From the NCBI RefSeq assembly GCF_000378405.1, contig NZ_KB899639.1, positions 52,946 through 116,945 on the forward strand: a stretch of DNA of 64,000 nucleotides, read 5' to 3'. The first letter of the stretch is position 1. Every line of letters starts with the position of its first letter. The notes beneath the pieces are model-generated. The model did not search any database, was not told where the DNA came from, and saw nothing but the letters and a program-made list of their open reading frames with translations. A program made the translations under genes and the position numbers. This stretch comes from Succinimonas amylolytica DSM 2873 (GTDB lineage Bacteria; Pseudomonadota; Gammaproteobacteria; Enterobacterales; Succinivibrionaceae). Of the stretch, positions 60,558 through 64,000 are shown one piece after another.

Positions 60558-60641
60558 ATGAGAAGACTTTTTAACAGATACGTTGAAGCAGAACGTCTGG
60601 CACCGGTAACCCGCAGCTACTTTTTCAGCTATGTGAAGTAA
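60558..60641 (+). CDS. 27-aa small protein, tandem copy 3
   Basis: Protein identical to copy 2; the DNA differs by one synonymous change (Tyr25 TAC to TAT). Same GAGGA ribosome binding site. An intrinsic terminator follows 90 bases downstream, so the three genes most likely form one transcript. Confidence 0.8.
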   Translation: MRRLFNRYVEAERLAPVTRSYFFSYVK

Positions 60642-60731
60642 GCGGCACCCGGAAGATATCCGAGATTCGGGCTGATAGCACGATATAGGAAAGACCTGTA
60701 AAACAACAAACCTAAGCTTTTATCATTTGAT

Positions 60732-60764
60732 CCCCGGTGCCGGAAATGCGCCGGGGCTTTTTTT
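60732..60764 (+). terminator. terminator of the small-ORF array
   Basis: CCCCGG (60732-60737) pairs with CCGGGG (60751-60756), with GC pairs inside, followed by seven T. Confidence 0.85.
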
Positions 60765-61058
60765 ATTCCTGCAGTATTCCTTCGGTGTTTTCAGTTCTCT
60801 AGCAAATTGTTCTGAAAAACACATAAATGACCTTTGGCCTCTCCCCGCTGTCTTCCCCGGGATTGCCTGTGCGAATTCACAATCTTGGTGAATTTCAGAG
60901 TGCCGGCGGCGGCATTCGGTATAAACTAAGAGTTTAATATTATCCGTAGCGAGAAGAAATTCCGGTGCTGTTCCTTTCCGGAAGAGCGAACCGGAGTTTT
61001 ATTTCCTGCATATTTCTCTTGAAAGCACAGCCGGGGATTTACTAAGGGGGCAGTTAAT
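60765..61058. other. intergenic before the ankyrin gene
   Basis: It should hold the promoter of the ankyrin gene; no strong -10/-35 pair found. The ribosome binding site AAGGGGG is just upstream of 61059. Confidence 0.4.
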
Positions 61059-63410
61059 ATGAAGTATCGGAGTATCGGTCTGGAAATACTGCTGGGACTC
61101 CTCATGATGATTCCGGAATCCGTTCTGGCGGGGACGGCGTATGAAATGGAGGCCGCGGGAAAGAATGAGGCGGCTGCTCTCGGGAACCTGAAAATCAAAG
61201 CTCTCCGGACGGAAATGGCCCGCCATCTTTCACAGGACGAGCTAAAAAGCAACGCCAAAATTATCCGCACGGAGATCTTTCTGAAAATTGATGATTATGT
61301 ATCTCCGGAGGGCGAGATCTCCTACCGGACGGAGGGAGACAGGGTTGTGGCCGCAGGACAGGTGACGGTAGATGATGCCAGAATTCTGGCTACCCTGGGC
61401 AAAAATTCCCTGGTTAAGGAGGGGAGTGTTTCCGGGAGCCCGGCTGAGGAGCCGGCTTCTGCCCCTCCGGAAAATACAGAAGCTCCGGTTCCCCCGGACT
61501 CCGGGAATCCGGAGGTTCCCGTAGCTGAGAGCCCCCGGGCTTCACCGGAGGGGGACACGGCATCCGGTTATGAAGCGCTTAAGGAGTATCGCGGCAGCAC
61601 CACCGCCGAGGAGGATAAAAAGTTCCGGGATCTGGTTCTTATTGGCTTTGCAAAGCCGGAGGAAATTCTCAGGGCTCTGGAAAATGGTGCCAATCCCAAT
61701 GTCATGAGCAGTACGGAACTGGGATACAGTTCAAAGCTTAAAAAGCAGCTTGCGGTGGAGGTGCCGCTTCTGTACCGCTATCTTAGCCGGAGCAATGCCA
61801 GCCTTGAGGTGGTAAAAATGCTTATTGAGCACGGGGCGTACTACAACTGGGAGAATCCTGAGGGCACAGTTTCTCTGGCTGCCCAGTTCATAAAGGGAAG
61901 GGAGGAGTTTCTGGAGTACTGGCTTTCCCTGAATCCGGATCTCAGGAGACTTAAGAATCTCAATGTCTGGAAGGCTCTTGACGGGGAGGCGGTCCGGGAT
62001 GTCCTGCTTCTGGACTGGATGGCGCGGAAGGATTCCGTCAAAAAAACCGATCACTACCAGGTCTTTACCAGACTTCTGGATCTGGGGCTTCCTGCAAATG
62101 AAAAAATCGATCTTCACAACTGCTATCTCACCTACAGGGTTTATGAAAAGGGCGGGGCAAAGTATCTTCAGGCTCTCCTGGATCACGGCGCTGATCCGAA
62201 CCTGTTTACGGCGTTCGAAACCAGCCCGCTTTATCTGGCAGCAAGGGATGACGATGTTGCTTTGTTCAGAAGTGCCGTTTCTCATGGTGCCACTCTGAAT
62301 CCGGAAGGGGTGTCCTCGTTCCTGCTTTATTATCTTGACCTGGTAAGTGCGGGGAATAACCGGCTTTACAGTCTGGATTTTATAAAGGCGATTGTGGCGG
62401 CCGGAGGAGATATAGGCTATGAATCCCCGGACGGCAAATCTTCCGTGGCTCGGAGACTTTTTAGCAGCAAGAGCTCTCTGGATATCATTGAGTACTGGCT
62501 CAGTCTCGGTCCCGATATCAGAAAAATGAAATCCCTGGCGAAATTGCAGGAGGAGGCACTGTATTCCTGGCTTAATTTCAAATCCGTCGGGGATAAACGT
62601 CATCTGGAGCTTACCGGAAAGCTGTTTGATATCGGGTTTGATCCCAATGTCCGGAACGGCAACTCGCTTATGATCGAAAAGGCCTACGAGAAGGGCGGTA
62701 TCGACTATGTCCGGGTGTTTCTGGAAAAGGGAGCCGACCCCAATGCCCGGAATGGCTATCAGAAGCCCCTGATATTTCTGGCGGCTGAGACTAAAAATCC
62801 TGATTTCTTCCGTATTCTTGCAGATTACCGGGCGGATCTGAATGCTACCAACAAGTACGGCGAAAGCCTTCTTTTTGCTGCGGTGGCCGACGATAATCCC
62901 GACCTTGATTTCATCAGAACGGTTATTGAAAAAGGCGCCGATGTGAATTTTGTGCGCAGCAAAAACGGATTTTCGGTACTGATGCAGGCAGTGCGGGATC
63001 GCAGTGTCAGCAAGGACGGTGTTGTGGATCTGCTTCTTAAGAGCGGAGCCAATCCCAACGCTGCGACACCGGCGGGGCACACCGCTCTCATGATGGCGGT
63101 AAGCGAGCCTAAAAATCCCAGCATAGCGACTATTAAAAGTCTGATAGATGCCGGTGCCTTGCTGGAAACGCAGGATAAGGAAGGTGCCACGGCTCTGACA
63201 TTCGCGATTGCCTCCAATCATCCTCCAGCAATACGTCTGCTGCTGGAAATGGGAGCGGATCCGGATCGGGCTCTCAGTGTCACTCATGAGGTGAAGGTTG
63301 GGAAGGGCAAGGATGCCAAAAAGGTGGTCAAGTCACTCAGGGAGCTTGTCAACGAAGCTGATAAGCCGGAGCTCACAGAAATGAAGGAGATCCTCGCGGA
63401 ATTTCTTTAG
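61059..63410 (+). CDS. exported ankyrin-repeat protein with FlgT-like N-terminal domain
   Basis: 783 residues. Signal peptide SIGLEILLGLLMMIPESVLAG (to about residue 25). Residues 26-115 (EMEAAGKNEAAALGNLKIKALRTEMARHLSQ ... GDRVVAAGQVTVDDARI) resemble the alpha/beta N-terminal domain of FlgT and related periplasmic proteins. A Pro/Ser/Glu linker (about 125-170) follows. From 190 to the end come about a dozen ankyrin-type repeats (ALLDHGADPNLFT, VFLEKGADPNARNG, LLLKSGANPNAATPAGHTALMMAV). Located between flrB/small ORFs and flrC, hence a possible flagellar or envelope scaffold, but this is inference from position. Confidence 0.78.
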   Translation: MKYRSIGLEILLGLLMMIPESVLAGTAYEMEAAGKNEAAALGNLKIKALRTEMARHLSQDELKSNAKIIRTEIFLKIDDYVSPEGEISYRTEGDRVVAAGQVTVDDARILATLGKNSLVKEGSVSGSPAEEPASAPPENTEAPVPPDSGNPEVPVAESPRASPEGDTASGYEALKEYRGSTTAEEDKKFRDLVLIGFAKPEEILRALENGANPNVMSSTELGYSSKLKKQLAVEVPLLYRYLSRSNASLEVVKMLIEHGAYYNWENPEGTVSLAAQFIKGREEFLEYWLSLNPDLRRLKNLNVWKALDGEAVRDVLLLDWMARKDSVKKTDHYQVFTRLLDLGLPANEKIDLHNCYLTYRVYEKGGAKYLQALLDHGADPNLFTAFETSPLYLAARDDDVALFRSAVSHGATLNPEGVSSFLLYYLDLVSAGNNRLYSLDFIKAIVAAGGDIGYESPDGKSSVARRLFSSKSSLDIIEYWLSLGPDIRKMKSLAKLQEEALYSWLNFKSVGDKRHLELTGKLFDIGFDPNVRNGNSLMIEKAYEKGGIDYVRVFLEKGADPNARNGYQKPLIFLAAETKNPDFFRILADYRADLNATNKYGESLLFAAVADDNPDLDFIRTVIEKGADVNFVRSKNGFSVLMQAVRDRSVSKDGVVDLLLKSGANPNAATPAGHTALMMAVSEPKNPSIATIKSLIDAGALLETQDKEGATALTFAIASNHPPAIRLLLEMGADPDRALSVTHEVKVGKGKDAKKVVKSLRELVNEADKPELTEMKEILAEFL

Positions 63411-63516
63411 CGGTTTTTCTGACTGAGTGCCAGGCGGACAAGGAGCCGGGAAGAGCGGATCGGTTGAAGGAGAGATGTCCAGGGACAGAAATCGGGGACG
63501 GAAACAGGGGAATGCT

Positions 63517-64000
63517 ATGGGAAAAAACCGGATTTTGATTGTGGACGATGATGCCAGACTCAGGGAGGCCATTACCGACACGCTGATGCTTTCGGGATAT
63601 GAATGCACGGAAGCGGCGGGGGGCGAGCAGGCGCTGGATATTCTTTCGAGAATGCGGATTGGCATGGTGATTTCCGATATTCAGATGGACGGCATGGACG
63701 GCCACAGTCTTCTTAATGCCATTCATGAGAAGTATCCGCAGATTCCGGTACTGCTTATGACTGCCTATGCCAATATTGACGGGGCAGTGAAGGCCATGCG
63801 GGACGGCGCCGTGGACTATCTGGCCAAGCCCTTTGCTCCCGAGGTGCTTCTGAACCAGGTTATCAGGTATGTGCCGCAGGAGCCAGTTGACAGGAGCGGA
63901 CCGGTATACGGGGACCCGAAGACTGCGGAGCTTCTGGAAATGGCCCGGAAGGTGGCCCGCTCGGAGGCTACGGTGATGATTACCGGCCCCAGCGGATCCG
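63517..64000 (+). CDS. flrC: sigma-54-dependent response regulator FlrC (truncated by window end)
   Basis: Only the first 161 codons are in view. The receiver domain has DDD at residues 9-11, phospho-acceptor Asp in VISDIQMDG, the MTAYA switch threonine and Lys in YLAKPF. A short linker leads to the start of the AAA+ domain (VMITGPSGS, beginning of Walker A). The start is the ATG at 63517 with AGGGGAA upstream. With FlrB upstream this is most likely FlrC, activator of class III flagellar genes; NtrC-like alternatives cannot be fully excluded from the fragment. Confidence 0.83.
   Translation, partial: MGKNRILIVDDDARLREAITDTLMLSGYECTEAAGGEQALDILSRMRIGMVISDIQMDGMDGHSLLNAIHEKYPQIPVLLMTAYANIDGAVKAMRDGAVDYLAKPFAPEVLLNQVIRYVPQEPVDRSGPVYGDPKTAELLEMARKVARSEATVMITGPSGS

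Larger units (their letters stand above)
60208..60641 (+). repeat. 175-bp tandem array carrying three small genes
   Basis: The ATGs at 60208, 60383 and 60558 are exactly 175 bp apart. Each unit has a strong ribosome binding site, the 27-codon gene and a spacer of about 90 bp with GGGGC/GCCCC and CTGTT/AACAG mini-stems. Spacers 1 and 2 differ at two or three bases. After copy 3 the spacer homology decays (CCGGAAG, TCCGA and CGGG are still alignable). Confidence 0.9.

Overview
The window reads as chromosome of a gammaproteobacterium. Gene neighbourhoods match the enteric/aeromonad order (hda-perM-bepA, queA-tgt-yajC-secD-secF, iscS-pepB-ndk-rlmN-pilF-rodZ-ispG-hisS-yfgM-bamB-der) and several proteins (PurL, SecD, IspG) look close to their E. 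coli counterparts. A starch-directed secreted enzyme, a complete maltodextrin transporter, an NADP-type glutamate dehydrogenase and DUF4143 ATPases would fit an anaerobic gut or rumen member of the Succinivibrionaceae. That placement is inference, because no rRNA is present. I saw no tRNA, rRNA, CRISPR array or intact insertion sequence.

Layout. 0.3-2.5 kb: galE and purM, minus strand. 2.9-8.8 kb: DUF2066 protein, hda, perM (minus), bepA. 8.9-11.7 kb: pbgA-cnoX minus-strand operon. 12.2-17.4 kb: malE-malF-malG-malK, with two hairpins after malE. 17.4-20.5 kb: an AT-rich accessory patch with a RelA/SpoT-type synthetase next to a cold-shock/zinc-ribbon membrane protein, then a non-coding stretch with a dispersed repeat and a candidate small RNA. 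20.5-29.3 kb: queA-tgt, a PabC-like protein lacking key PLP residues, yajC-secD-secF, nlpI, trmJ. 29.4-31.1 kb: an AAA-DUF4143 gene behind 33-bp operator-like repeats. 31.5-36.7 kb: a giant GH57-like/CBM25/PKD/GlyGly-CTERM starch protein. 36.9-51.6 kb: HMA protein, Fur-like protein, iscS, pepB, ndk, cobB, rlmN, pilF, rodZ, ispG, hisS, yfgM, bamB, der, SEC-C protein. 52.0-58.4 kb: gdhA (minus) and purL. 58.6-64.0 kb: flrB, three tandem copies of a 27-codon gene, an exported ankyrin protein, and the start of flrC cut by the window end.

How the parts fit. The giant secreted protein would degrade starch outside the cell or at its surface, and MalEFGK would import the maltodextrins. The 36.9-51.6 kb block carries cell-envelope and translation housekeeping genes, but its Fe-S assembly genes have shrunk to iscS alone.

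The most novel-looking element is the 175-bp tandem array at 60.2-60.6 kb. It encodes three nearly identical 27-residue basic, aromatic peptides, each with its own strong ribosome binding site, with an operator-like tandem dyad upstream and a terminator downstream. It lies between flrB and flrC, which are normally adjacent. Second is the RelA/SpoT plus cold-shock/zinc-ribbon pair, a candidate toxin-antitoxin or defence module. All functional statements rest on reading the sequence; no database search was run.
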